From an uncultured Clostridia bacterium (GTDB taxonomy: Bacteria > Bacillota > Clostridia > Oscillospirales > Ruminococcaceae): a stretch of DNA of 46,619 nt. The number at the start of each line of letters is the position of its first letter. Position 1 is the stretch's first letter. A model generated the notes under the pieces. The model saw only the letters and a program-made list of their open reading frames with translations. It searched no databases and was not told where the DNA came from. This document shows, piece by piece, positions 14,403 to 23,210 of this stretch. The translations under genes were made by a program, and so were the position numbers. Location of the stretch: the NCBI GenBank assembly GCA_945833805.1, contig CAMAGG010000002.1:1-46619 (forward strand), given 5' to 3'.

Positions 14403-16967
14403 TTATTCCTCAGAGGTATGTCCGACAGCTACTTCCTGACCGAAAACATGGATCTCGCCGTCCTCCACATAATATAATATCCCGGAATAAGTCCCGTCCG
14501 GCTGTTCTCCGGCAAAATACGGCTCATGACCTCGGCTCAGCGCCATATAGTCGGTGAATACAGTTGCCAGCCAGACCGCATACACCGCCGACGCCGCCAG
14601 AACCGCAGCCGCAGCCGCTTTCTTGAAACGAGGCATTGCCGGAAAACCGCCCTGCCAGCGGTTAAGGATCCTGCGAAGCAGCTCCGAAAGCCCCCACAAA
14701 AGCAGCAGCACGGAAGGAATGATCACCGCAACGCACAGCCATTCCTGCCAGCTGAGAGGAACGATATAAAAAAGAGAACCCACCAGCCAGCAGCAGGCGC
14801 AGAATGCCACGGCAACAGCTATCAGCATTGCAGTATGCCACTTTTTATAGGGTCTGCAAACAGCCATCAGTACTCCGAAGCATACTGCGGCGGTCAGATA
14901 CACCGCCATGACCGACAGTCTCTCATGTGGAATGCCGGATATTTTCTGTAAGATCAGCAGCGCGGAAATACCCAAAACAACGGTAAGTCCGCCGGGGAGC
15001 GCCCTTTTCAGCACGTTAGCGATAAAGCTTCCCTCTACCCTGCTGTGATTAGGCTCAAGAGCCAGCAGGAAGGACGGAGCGCCGATAAACAGCGAACTTA
15101 TCAGAGTAAGCTGAATGGGTTGGAACGGGTATGCCGCCGGAACGAACAGGAACAGCACCGCCAGCAGAAACGAGAAAACTGTTTTCACCAGAAACAGCGA
15201 CGCAGAACGCTGAATATTGTTGATGCAGCGGCGACCCTCCTCTACGGCAAGCGGCATCGAAGAAAAGTCGGAATTAAGCAGCACCAGCTGCGAAACGCAC
15301 CTTGCCGCGTCGCTTCCAGACTGCATAGCCACCGAGCAGTCAGCCTCCCGGAGAGCAAGCACATCATTCACACCGTCCCCGGTCATTGCTACCTTGTGTC
15401 CCGCTGCTCTCAGGGCACGGACAAGCTCCAGCTTTCGGGCTGGAGTAACTCTGCCGAAAACAGTGTATTTTTCCGCCGCATCCGACAGTTCCTCGTCAGA
15501 CAGCTCAGACGCGTCCACAAAGCATTCCGCGCCGGAAAGCCCCGCCTCTGCCGCCACGCTGGAAACCGTCACCGGATCGTCGCCGGAAATGACCTTGAGC
15601 GTCACTCCCTGCTCACAAAAATAGGCAAGCGTTGAGGGTGCGCTCTCCCGTATCTCGTCTGAAAGAATAACCAGCGATTTCGGGCTTAAATTCGCCGGCA
15701 GCGCCTTTTCCGGAAGCTCCTCCGGGCTTTGCGCCAGAAGAAGCACCCGCCGACCTCTGCCTGCGATTTCCTCGCATATCCCGCTTATTTTATGGTATTC
15801 CTCCGGTGAGAGGACAAAGCTCGGCGCTCCAAGTATAAGCGTACCAAAGCCCTCTATCTGCGCTCCGCTCCACTTTCTTGCCGAGGAAAAAGGCTCTGTA
15901 CGCAGCGCCTTTGCTCCGGTACTCTGGGGGAATTTCTTCGCGATCGCCGCCATAGTCTGATTTTCCGCGCCCATTACCTCCGAAAGAGCCGAAAGAGCGG
16001 ATTCCGCATTGTATTCTTCGTCAAGACGCTGTATTTCGGTGAGCTGCATATTTCCGGTGGTTATTGTTCCCGTCTTGTCAAGGCACAGCACGTCCACCCT
16101 TGCAAGGCTCTCTACACAGTACAGATCCTGACACAACGTCTGCCGCTTTCCAAGACGTATGGAGCTTACCGCAAGGGCAATGCTGGTCAGCAGCACCAGT
16201 CCCTCAGGTATCATTCCGATAATTGCGGCAGTGGTGCTGGTAACGCTGTACTGAAGCTCCTGATGAGCCACAAAAAGTGCCTTTGTGAACAGCACCAGTG
16301 CAAACGGAAGAATGCAGACGGAAATAGTGGAAATGATCTTGTTTATCGCGCTCATCATCTCGGAATGGCGCTTTTTCTGCTTCTTTGCCCCGCTGGCGAT
16401 CTTATTTGCGTAAGCCGCCGCACCCACCGCAGTGACCTCAGCTTTCCCGCCGCCGCTCACCACAAAGCTTCCGGAATACAGAGTATCTCCCGGACGCTTG
16501 GCGACTGTTTCACTCTCTCCGGTGAGCAGGCTTTCGTCCACTTCTAGCTCCCCTTCAGCAAGCACTCCGTCCGCACAGAGCTGACGTCCCGAAGAAAGCA
16601 GCATTATATCTCCGGGAACAATATCCGCCACCGGAAGCACCTGCTCCTCTCCGTCCCGAAGCAAATGCGCCTTTGGAGCGGAGATCAGCGAAAGCCTGTC
16701 AATGGTGCGCTTGGAGCGTATCTCCTGTATAATACCTATCGCGATGTTGCAGAGGATAACCCCCATGAACAGCATATTGCGGTATGCTCCCACAAGCGCC
16801 ACCATCACCGCGAGGATTATATTTATTAGATTAAACAGCGTGAAAATATTGTCCGAAAAAATTCTGCCCACGCTCTTGGTTTTGACTGAAAAGCTTCCGT
16901 TGCACTCGCCGCGGGCTATCTTCTCCTCAGCCGCCCTCCGGGAAAGCCCGGTATTAATATCCGTCAC
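14403..16967 (-). CDS. Cation-translocating P-type ATPase, CtpE-like
   Basis: An 854-residue P2-type ATPase. In order: actuator-domain motif LTGESETV, transmembrane-4 motif IIGMIPEGLVLL, phosphorylation site CLDKTGTITTG, and hinge MTGDGVNDVLALREADCSVAM, with C-terminal membrane helices. The unusual IPEGL motif and LARVDV before DKTGT match the CtpE branch, which is implicated in Ca2+ uptake in mycobacteria, better than Mg2+ or heavy-metal pumps. No N-terminal metal-binding domain is present. The start codon is GTG after AAGGGGGTAAAGCA. The last ~100 residues hold an extra membrane segment and an extracytoplasmic tail. Ion specificity is inferred. Confidence 0.88.
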   Translation of the reverse strand: MTDINTGLSRRAAEEKIARGECNGSFSVKTKSVGRIFSDNIFTLFNLINIILAVMVALVGAYRNMLFMGVILCNIAIGIIQEIRSKRTIDRLSLISAPKAHLLRDGEEQVLPVADIVPGDIMLLSSGRQLCADGVLAEGELEVDESLLTGESETVAKRPGDTLYSGSFVVSGGGKAEVTAVGAAAYANKIASGAKKQKKRHSEMMSAINKIISTISVCILPFALVLFTKALFVAHQELQYSVTSTTAAIIGMIPEGLVLLTSIALAVSSIRLGKRQTLCQDLYCVESLARVDVLCLDKTGTITTGNMQLTEIQRLDEEYNAESALSALSEVMGAENQTMAAIAKKFPQSTGAKALRTEPFSSARKWSGAQIEGFGTLILGAPSFVLSPEEYHKISGICEEIAGRGRRVLLLAQSPEELPEKALPANLSPKSLVILSDEIRESAPSTLAYFCEQGVTLKVISGDDPVTVSSVAAEAGLSGAECFVDASELSDEELSDAAEKYTVFGRVTPARKLELVRALRAAGHKVAMTGDGVNDVLALREADCSVAMQSGSDAARCVSQLVLLNSDFSSMPLAVEEGRRCINNIQRSASLFLVKTVFSFLLAVLFLFVPAAYPFQPIQLTLISSLFIGAPSFLLALEPNHSRVEGSFIANVLKRALPGGLTVVLGISALLILQKISGIPHERLSVMAVYLTAAVCFGVLMAVCRPYKKWHTAMLIAVAVAFCACCWLVGSLFYIVPLSWQEWLCVAVIIPSVLLLLWGLSELLRRILNRWQGGFPAMPRFKKAAAAAVLAASAVYAVWLATVFTDYMALSRGHEPYFAGEQPDGTYSGILYYVEDGEIHVFGQEVAVGHTSEE

Positions 16968-17004
16968 TGCTTTACCCCCTTGCCGTTAATGTATATTAGT
17001 AAAT

Positions 17005-17033
17005 AGTATATCCCTAAAGAAATATTTTGTCAA
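17005..17033 (-). promoter_or_regulatory. Promoter of the P-type ATPase gene
   Basis: On the minus strand TTGACA (17028-17033), 17 bp, TATACT (17005-17010), about 38 bases before the GTG. Confidence 0.8.
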
Positions 17034-17248
17034 GCAGGATCGCCGGAAATATTTGTGAAAAGTACATGACACCCCTTCTTCACAGCAACATCACGCTTTG
17101 CAATGCGCTATTACAGTCGCGGACCCACGTTAGGTTATACCCTAATTTTACCCGGATATCCTAAAACGATATAAATATATTTCACTTTCATTGTAATATT
17201 TACCCGTAAAACAATCTCACAGAACTTTAATTTTATACGGTATGCTAC
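17034..17248. other. Divergent intergenic segment without gene
   Basis: The segment lies between the ATPase and phosphohexomutase promoters. The only structure seen is a small dyad, TTAGG-TTATAC-CCTAA, near 17131-17146. No gene or RNA was recognised. Confidence 0.4.
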
Positions 17249-17277
17249 TTGAAAAATTTTTTCGATTATGATATAAT
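17249..17277 (+). promoter_or_regulatory. Promoter of the phosphohexomutase gene
   Basis: TTGAAA (17249-17254), 17 bp, TATAAT (17272-17277). The leader is about 125 bases. Confidence 0.8.
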
Positions 17278-17287
17278 AACATTAGTT

Positions 17288-17402
17288 TGTCAGAGCGGGT
17301 ATGTTCTAAAAGCTCTGACATCATGTTACAGGCATCATCGGTATTGCATCATAAGTAAGACACCATGGTCAAGACATCATTAAGTAAGACATCATCAGGA
17401 GG
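17288..17402 (+). repeat. Leader with hairpin and six degenerate 14-bp repeats
   Basis: A perfect 9-bp stem TGTCAGAGC (17288-17296) / GCTCTGACA (17312-17320) opens the leader. A repeat with core GACATCAT then recurs: CATCAT begins at 17319, 17333, 17347, 17375 and 17390, with CACCAT at 17361, giving spacings of 14, 14, 14, 14 and 15. Units read roughly GACATCATNNGTAA. The last unit runs into the Shine-Dalgarno AGGAGG. A regulatory role at the RNA level is inferred. Confidence 0.8.
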
Positions 17403-17410
17403 ATAATGTT

Positions 17411-19126
17411 ATGGCAGACATTCAGAAGCTTTATGAACTGTGGCTCAATAAGGCAGTCGCGGACCCCGACCTCAAGGCGGAGCTTGAAAGCATTAAGGAC
17501 GACGAGGACGGAAAGAGCGACCGCTTCTACCGCGACCTTGAATTCGGCACCGGCGGACTCAGAGGAGTCATCGGCGCAGGCACCAACAGAATGAACGTAT
17601 ATACAGTCAAGAAAGCTACTCAGGGTCTTGCTGAATATATCCTCGCGAGCGGCGAAAAGAAGTCCGTTGCCGTATCCTACGACAGCAGAATAAAGTCCGA
17701 CTACTTCTCCAAGAGCGCGGCTGAAGTACTTGCCGCAAACGGTATCAAGGTTTACATCTACAAGGAGCTTATGCCCACCCCCATGCTCTCATGGGCTGTA
17801 AGAGCGCTTGACTGCGGCGCAGGTATCATGGTCACCGCAAGCCACAACCCCGCAAAGTACAATGGTTACAAGGTTTACGGCGCAGACGGCTGCCAGCTTA
17901 CCCTTGAAGCGGCTGAGGCAGTGCTTGCTAAGATCAACACCATCGACATTTTTGAGGGTATCAAGTCCGTTGACTTCGACAAGGCTATGGCTGACGGAAT
18001 GATCAATTACATTGAGGACAGCGTTATCGACTCTTATCTCGAAAAGGTAAAGGAACAGGGTCTGCACACCGACCTCGTTGCAGACAGCGGTTTAAAGGTA
18101 GTTTACACTCCTCTGAACGGCACAGGCAACAAGCCCGTCCGCCGTATTCTCAAGGAGATCGGCATAAAAGACGTTGTGGTAGTTCCCGAGCAGGAAAACC
18201 CCGACGGAAACTTCCCCACCTGCCCCTATCCGAACCCGGAGATCAAGGAGGCTCTTGCCGTAGGTCTGAAGCTCTGTGAAACCGAAAAGCCTGACCTGCT
18301 GCTTGCCACCGACCCTGACTGCGACCGTGTAGGTATAGCTGTTCCTGACGGCGACCACTACGAGCTGTTCACCGGAAACGAAGTGGGCGCGCTGCTGCTG
18401 GAATACATCTGCAAGGAGCGTATCGCCCTCGGTAAGATGCCCAAGAACCCGGTTGCAGTCAAAACGATAGTTACCACCGACATCACAAAGGCTATCTGCG
18501 CTAAGTACGGCGTGGAGCTTCGCGAAGTGCTCACCGGCTTCAAGTTTATCGGCGAGCAGATCGGCTTCCTTGAGGCAAAGGGCGAGGAAAACCGATACAT
18601 CTTCGGATTTGAGGAAAGCTACGGATACCTTGCCGGAGGCTATGTCCGCGATAAGGACGCAGTTGTGGCTTCCATGCTCATCTGTGAGATGGCTGCATTC
18701 TACCGCACAAAGGGTATCTCCCTCATTGAAGCGAGAAAGAGAATGTACGACGAGTACGGCGTATATTACAATAAGCTTGAGAACTTCACCTGCGAAGGCG
18801 CAAGCGGCATGGAGCGCATGAACGAGATAATGTCCGACCTCAGAAAGAACGGTCCGAAGTCCATCGGCGGTCTTGCTGTTGAAGCCGTTGCGGATTACGA
18901 GGCTTCAACAAAGACCTTTGCTGACGGAAAGACTGAGGAGATCACCCTGCCCAAGTCCAACGTTATCACCTTCTATCTTCAGGATTCCGCAAGCGTTGTC
19001 ATCAGACCCTCAGGAACTGAGCCGAAGATCAAGGTTTACTACACCACAAAGGGCGCTGTCAAGGAGGACGCTGTGGCTCTCCAGCAGAAGCTTTCCGCCG
19101 ATTTCACAAAGGTTCTCGGCTTCTGA
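17411..19126 (+). CDS. Phosphoglucomutase/phosphomannomutase (phospho-sugar mutase)
   Basis: A 571-residue alpha-D-phosphohexomutase that interconverts hexose 1- and 6-phosphates in the cytoplasm. It is of the long PgcA-like Firmicutes class. Domain landmarks in order: active-site phosphoserine loop TASHNPAKYNGYKVYG (about residue 143), metal-binding loop ATDPDCDRVGIAV (about 300), sugar-binding loop GFEESYGYLAG (about 400) and phosphate-binding loop RPSGTEPKIKVYY (about 535). The start follows CAGGAGGATAATGTT. The gene is monocistronic, with the unusual repeat-bearing leader described at 17288-17402. No terminator hairpin was seen after it. Confidence 0.94.
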   Translation: MADIQKLYELWLNKAVADPDLKAELESIKDDEDGKSDRFYRDLEFGTGGLRGVIGAGTNRMNVYTVKKATQGLAEYILASGEKKSVAVSYDSRIKSDYFSKSAAEVLAANGIKVYIYKELMPTPMLSWAVRALDCGAGIMVTASHNPAKYNGYKVYGADGCQLTLEAAEAVLAKINTIDIFEGIKSVDFDKAMADGMINYIEDSVIDSYLEKVKEQGLHTDLVADSGLKVVYTPLNGTGNKPVRRILKEIGIKDVVVVPEQENPDGNFPTCPYPNPEIKEALAVGLKLCETEKPDLLLATDPDCDRVGIAVPDGDHYELFTGNEVGALLLEYICKERIALGKMPKNPVAVKTIVTTDITKAICAKYGVELREVLTGFKFIGEQIGFLEAKGEENRYIFGFEESYGYLAGGYVRDKDAVVASMLICEMAAFYRTKGISLIEARKRMYDEYGVYYNKLENFTCEGASGMERMNEIMSDLRKNGPKSIGGLAVEAVADYEASTKTFADGKTEEITLPKSNVITFYLQDSASVVIRPSGTEPKIKVYYTTKGAVKEDAVALQQKLSADFTKVLGF

Positions 19127-19170
19127 TATTTACTTTCTGTAAAAAAAATTAAAAAATTTCAAAAAACCAC

Positions 19171-19199
19171 TTGAAATTTGTTTTCAAATGTGATATACT
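19171..19199 (+). promoter_or_regulatory. rpmE promoter
   Basis: TTGAAA (19171-19176), 17 bp, TATACT (19194-19199). Confidence 0.75.
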
Positions 19200-19217
19200 G
19201 TATACTTGTAATGATTG

Positions 19218-19262
19218 TGCCAAGGTCTGAACCGCTGACAGTAAGCAAATCAGGGTTTGGCA
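19218..19262 (+). promoter_or_regulatory. Probable L31 autoregulatory leader
   Basis: TGCCAA (19218-19223) pairs with TTGGCA (19257-19262), closing a 33-base interior in the short leader just upstream of the rpmE Shine-Dalgarno. A closed hairpin here resembles the ribosomal-protein leader class described for Firmicutes L31, through which the protein represses its own synthesis. The assignment to that class is from position and shape only. Confidence 0.5.
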
Positions 19263-19284
19263 TTTATGGATTGAGGTGAAAATC

Positions 19285-19488
19285 ATGAAGGAAGGTATTC
19301 ATCCCGCATACGAAGCTACTGTTATCAGATGCGCTTGCGGCAATGAAATCGCTACACGCTCTACCAAGAAGGACATCAGAGTAGAAATCTGCTCTAAGTG
19401 CCACCCGTTCTTCACCGGTAAGCAGAAGCTGGTTGACTCCGGCGGACGTGTTGACAGATTTAAGAAGCGTTACAACATGGGCAAGTAA
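19285..19488 (+). CDS. rpmE: 50S ribosomal protein L31, zinc-binding form
   Basis: Large-subunit ribosomal protein, 67 residues. CAC (Cys16, Cys18) and CSKC (Cys37, Cys40) make the four-cysteine zinc site, so this is the zinc-containing paralog rather than the cysteine-free YtiA type. HPFFTGKQK and [11 protein letters not shown] are family signatures. The start at 19285 lies 7 bases after GAGGTG. It is single-gene, with its own promoter, leader hairpin and terminator. Confidence 0.97.
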   Translation: MKEGIHPAYEATVIRCACGNEIATRSTKKDIRVEICSKCHPFFTGKQKLVDSGGRVDRFKKRYNMGK

Positions 19489-19520
19489 TTGTTCAAATGT
19501 AAGTAGTTTGAATGTAGTAA

Positions 19521-19565
19521 AAAACACACGCTTGAGGGCTTTCCCCGTTTCTTGCGTGTGTTTTT
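19521..19565 (+). terminator. rpmE terminator
   Basis: AAAACACACGC (19521-19531) pairs with GCGTGTGTTTT (19554-19564), with a T-run in the right arm. The long loop holds a small GGG/CCC pairing. Confidence 0.8.
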
Positions 19566-19600
19566 GCATTTATGGGAGTCACTGAGAATACGAGGTTCAC

Positions 19601-20221
19601 ATGGAATATAAAACCATCGCGCGCCGCTGCGAAGCCAGATTTATTGAAAAGAAGTCCGAGTTTATCGGCTACCTCTGCCCTGTCCAGAACGAGGAGCAGG
19701 CTATCGCGTTCATTGAGGAGATACGCGCCATGCACCGCAAGGCTACGCACAACTGCTACGCGTATATCCTCCGGGAGAACAACGCCGCGCGGCATTCCGA
19801 CGACGGAGAGCCGGGTGGAACTGCGGGAGTGCCGATATACGAGGTGCTGCGCAAGGAGGGGCTTACCGATGTGTGCTGCGTGGTAACGAGGTATTTCGGG
19901 GGTATCCTGCTGGGCGCGGGAGGGCTTGTCCGCGCCTACACAAAGGGCGCAAAGGACGCGGTAGACGCGGCGCAGATAAAGTGCATGGCTTCTGCGGCGG
20001 AGCTTCTGGTCACGGTGGATTATGGACTGTACGGAAAGCTGGCGCAGATTTTCGCAGACCATGACGCAAGGGTGGCAAATGAGGAATTCGCCGACAATGT
20101 GCGCATAACCCTTTATATCCGTGAGGAAAATGCGCAGAAGCTGAAGGAAAAGCTGATAGACGCCTGCAACGGCAATGTCGTTGTTGAAGATATACAAAAT
20201 TTAAACTACGATTTTGCATAG
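19601..20221 (+). CDS. YigZ/IMPACT-family protein (UPF0029)
   Basis: A 206-residue protein of the YigZ/IMPACT family. The N-terminal domain has the family signature: RKATHNCYAY, DDGEPGGTAG and VVTRYFGGILLGAGGLVRAY (residues about 45-115). A ferredoxin-like C-terminal domain follows (ELLVTVDYGLYGKLAQIF, VRITLYIREENAQKLKEKL). Members are linked to translation or stress control, but no reaction is established. The start is the ATG after GAGGTTCAC. It is probably transcribed with dgt, 113 bp downstream, as no terminator separates them. Confidence 0.92.
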   Translation: MEYKTIARRCEARFIEKKSEFIGYLCPVQNEEQAIAFIEEIRAMHRKATHNCYAYILRENNAARHSDDGEPGGTAGVPIYEVLRKEGLTDVCCVVTRYFGGILLGAGGLVRAYTKGAKDAVDAAQIKCMASAAELLVTVDYGLYGKLAQIFADHDARVANEEFADNVRITLYIREENAQKLKEKLIDACNGNVVVEDIQNLNYDFA

Positions 20222-20334
20222 TTTTCACAAAATTACATTTTTCAAAAAGGAATTAAGGCAGGCAAAACTGTATATACTATCAGAGGGGATTTTATGTCCT
20301 TTTTTGAAGCTTTTTGTGAAAGGAGCAGCCTGCC

Positions 20335-21357
20335 ATGCTTCCACGGGAACGTATAATGCAGAACGAAACACTTACGCTAAGCGAATTTGCCTGCAAAGCC
20401 GCTGATACAAAGGGGCGTGCAGTACCGGAACAGCCGGACGATTTCCGGACGGATTTCCAGCGCGACCGTGACAGAATTATCCACTGCAACGCATTCCGGC
20501 GGCTAAAGCACAAAACGCAGGTGTTCCTTATCCCTCACTCCGACCACTACCGCACAAGGCTTACACATACTCTTGAGGTAAGCCAGATCTCCCGGACAGT
20601 TTCCAGAGCGCTGGGACTGAATGAGGATCTGACCGAAGCTATCGCGCTTGGGCATGATCTGGGGCATACTCCATTCGGGCATGACGGAGAGCGCGCTCTC
20701 AAATCGCTTCTGCCATGCGGTTTTGCTCACAATCAACAGGGGCGGAGAGTTGTGGAGTTCATCGAAAAGGAAGGAAAAGGGCTTAATCTCACCGCTGAGG
20801 TGATCGATGGAATTGTAGGTCACACCACCTCCGGAAAGGCAGATCCGCCTTTCACCAGAGAGGGCATGGTGGTGCGCTACTGCGATAAGATAGCCTACAT
20901 AAACCACGATATTGAGGACGCGATCCGCGGCGGCGTCATCAGCGACAAGGATCTGCCGGAATTTCCGGTGAAAATACTGGGAGCGACAAAATCAGAGCGT
21001 ATAACCTCGCTGGTGCGTTCCCTTGTGGAGAGCGGCGCGGAAAATATCCGCATGGACGCAACCACACAGAAAGCCCATGACGAGCTGCGGACATTTATGT
21101 TTGAGCGGGTTTACCGCGCAGAGCCGACTGTCGCCGAAATGGACAAAGCTCAGTATATTGTTGAGTTCCTCTACAAATACTTTATAGACAAGCCCAAAGA
21201 GATGCCGCCGCTTTATTTATCGCTTGCGGAGCGGTTTGACCTGCCAACGGCGGTGGGCGATTTCATCAGCGGAATGACTGATGATTATGCGGTAAATCTA
21301 TTTAAAGAGATTTGTATTCCCAAGGGCTGGGTCGGCGGGACGGCGAAAATGACCTAG
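20335..21357 (+). CDS. dgt: Deoxyguanosinetriphosphate triphosphohydrolase-like protein
   Basis: HD-domain nucleotide hydrolase that splits dGTP, or other dNTPs, to deoxynucleoside and triphosphate, 340 residues. This is the shorter dGTPase-like type common beside dnaG in Clostridia. The metal-binding residues appear in RTRLTHTLEVSQ and GHDLGHTPFGHDGE (residues about 78-125), with a further Asp in YCDKIAYINHDIEDA. The start follows AAAGGAG by 12 bases; an ATG at 20356 is possible. Its stop codon overlaps the first base of an 83-bp repeat, and dnaG follows 101 bp on. Confidence 0.92.
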   Translation: MLPRERIMQNETLTLSEFACKAADTKGRAVPEQPDDFRTDFQRDRDRIIHCNAFRRLKHKTQVFLIPHSDHYRTRLTHTLEVSQISRTVSRALGLNEDLTEAIALGHDLGHTPFGHDGERALKSLLPCGFAHNQQGRRVVEFIEKEGKGLNLTAEVIDGIVGHTTSGKADPPFTREGMVVRYCDKIAYINHDIEDAIRGGVISDKDLPEFPVKILGATKSERITSLVRSLVESGAENIRMDATTQKAHDELRTFMFERVYRAEPTVAEMDKAQYIVEFLYKYFIDKPKEMPPLYLSLAERFDLPTAVGDFISGMTDDYAVNLFKEICIPKGWVGGTAKMT

Positions 21358-21439
21358 GGAAACGCTGATCTTCGCCGCATTCAAGCACGGAAACTCACGC
21401 GGCTGTATTTGATACGCTTTTCTTTAATCAGCGTATCCC
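21357..21439 (+). repeat. Palindromic repeat element, copy 1
   Basis: Ends GGGAAACGCTGAT (21357-21369) and ATCAGCGTATCCC (21427-21439) are near-perfect inverted repeats. The interior shares ACTCACGCGGCTG and TTTGATACGCTT with a second copy at 26734-26823. This copy starts on the last base of the dgt stop codon and ends 20 bp before dnaG, so it sits within the mRNA and may fold into a long hairpin. It encodes no protein. Confidence 0.85.
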
Positions 21440-21458
21440 TTGAAATGAGGTGATCTGA

Positions 21459-23210
21459 ATGGCACTGCCTGACGGCTTTCTTCAGGAGCTTCGGGACAAC
21501 AACGAAATAGTATCAGTTATTGAGAATTACGTAGAACTAAAGCGCTCCGGCAGCACCTATTCCTGCCGCTGCCCTTTTCATTCAGAGCGTACTCCTTCAT
21601 TCCACGTCTACCCCAACACCCAGAGCTACTACTGCTTCGGCTGCGGCGCAGGCGGTGATGTCATCACCTTTATCCGCACGATTGAAAACCTTGATTACAT
21701 CGAGGCTGTGCGGTTCCTTGCCCAACGCGCCGGAATGCCTATGCCGGAGGACAGGAACGATGACTCCGCAAAAAAACGTCAGCGGCTTTACGAAATGAAC
21801 CGCGAGGCCGGAAAGTTCTTCCACCGGCAGTTGTTTTCCCCGGAGGGGGCAGATGGCTGGAATTACATCACCGGGCGACAGCTCACCGAGCATACTATCC
21901 GGCATTTCGGGATAGGCTATGCTGTGAACGACTACCACAAGCTCCACTATTATATGCGAAATCTCGGCTTTTCCGAGGACGAGCTTATTGAAGGTTCGCT
22001 GCTGGTGAGAAACAACAACCGCGTCTATGATAAATTTGTAAACCGGGTGATGTTCCCGATTTTCGACACCCGCGGAAATATAATCGCTTTCGGAGGGCGC
22101 GCTCTTGCGGCGGACGCTCCGGCGAAGTACCTCAACAGCGCGGAAACCTACGTTTTCCAGAAGCGGGACAACCTGTTCGCGCTGAATTACGCGAAGAATT
22201 CCAAAGCGGATTACTTCATTCTCTGCGAGGGCTACATGGACGTTATTTCCATGCATCAGGCGGGATTTGACAGCGCAGTTGCCACCCTCGGTACAGCAAT
22301 TACCGCAACTCAGGCGCGGCTTATCGGGCGCATGGGAAAGTCGGAGGTAATTCTGTCTTACGACTCGGACGGGCCGGGACAGAAAGCGGCTTCAAGAGGG
22401 ATCAACCTGCTCAGCGAGGCGGGTGTAAAGGCTAGGGTGCTTCAAATGACCGGCGCAAAAGACCCGGACGAATATATCAAGAAATTTGGCGCAGAGGCTT
22501 TCTCGCACCTTATTGAAAGCTCCGGCGGCGCTATCGACTACGAAATGGGAAAGCTGACTGCCGGGCTGGATATGAGCAAGGAAGAGGACAGAGCCGCTTA
22601 TCTAAAAAAAGCTGTGGTATTCCTTGCGCAGATAAGAAATCCGCTGGAACGCGCGGTTTATGTTTCAAAAGCGGCGGAAAACGCGAATATACCCGCCGAA
22701 ACAGTTCGTTTTGCGGTTCAGAGCGAAATTTCACGACAAAAAAAGAAATCCGAACGTGAGGAGCAGAGAAATCTCATTTCTCCCCGGAATACGGATAAAA
22801 TAAATCCGGAATCGGCAAAGCTGCCGCGGGAGGAAAAAGCGGAGCGCGGTATACTGTGCTTTGTTTTCAATAATCCGGACAAGCTGGAGTACGTCAGGAA
22901 AAAACTCACCGGAGGATTTGCAACTGAATTCAACCGCAGGGTCTTTGAATTCATGGAGCAGAAGCATAATTCCGGCGCGGTACTGAGCGGAAGTATGTTC
23001 AACGAGGCATTCTCCACCGACGAGGTAGGAAGAATATACGGCACGCTGAACGATTTTTCACAGTTCGCGCATTCGGAGGACGTTGTAAACGACTATATCA
23101 CGGTACTCAACGAGTACCATGAAAAAATAAATCAGAGAGAAGCCGGCAGTATGTCTGCGGACGAGCTGCTGGCATTTGCACAGAAGCAAAAGGAGAAGAA
23201 AAGCAAATGA
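21459..23210 (+). CDS. dnaG: DNA primase
   Basis: Replication primase, 583 residues. The CHC2 zinc ribbon is [15 protein letters not shown] with CFGCGAGGD (residues about 37-67). The Toprim catalytic core shows [12 protein letters not shown] (about 255) and [11 protein letters not shown] (about 302). The C-terminal part ([14 protein letters not shown] onward) is the helicase-interacting region, somewhat short. The start follows GAGGTGATCTGA. The stop overlaps the first rpoD start (ATGA), so primase and sigma factor are translationally coupled, as in the classic macromolecular-synthesis operon. Confidence 0.97.
   Translation: MALPDGFLQELRDNNEIVSVIENYVELKRSGSTYSCRCPFHSERTPSFHVYPNTQSYYCFGCGAGGDVITFIRTIENLDYIEAVRFLAQRAGMPMPEDRNDDSAKKRQRLYEMNREAGKFFHRQLFSPEGADGWNYITGRQLTEHTIRHFGIGYAVNDYHKLHYYMRNLGFSEDELIEGSLLVRNNNRVYDKFVNRVMFPIFDTRGNIIAFGGRALAADAPAKYLNSAETYVFQKRDNLFALNYAKNSKADYFILCEGYMDVISMHQAGFDSAVATLGTAITATQARLIGRMGKSEVILSYDSDGPGQKAASRGINLLSEAGVKARVLQMTGAKDPDEYIKKFGAEAFSHLIESSGGAIDYEMGKLTAGLDMSKEEDRAAYLKKAVVFLAQIRNPLERAVYVSKAAENANIPAETVRFAVQSEISRQKKKSEREEQRNLISPRNTDKINPESAKLPREEKAERGILCFVFNNPDKLEYVRKKLTGGFATEFNRRVFEFMEQKHNSGAVLSGSMFNEAFSTDEVGRIYGTLNDFSQFAHSEDVVNDYITVLNEYHEKINQREAGSMSADELLAFAQKQKEKKSK

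Noticed and set aside
14526..15635. Several plus-strand frames inside the P-type ATPase gene
   Set aside because: They are antisense shadows; the ATPase motifs are intact on the minus strand across the region.
17288..17402. CRISPR-like array, because of the regular repeats
   Set aside because: Units are 14 bp and degenerate, without spacers of distinct sequence or any cas gene.
20257..20334. GGCAGGC/GCCTGCC inverted repeat before dgt
   Set aside because: Arms are short and 64 bases apart; one may lie outside the transcript. It was considered chance pairing.
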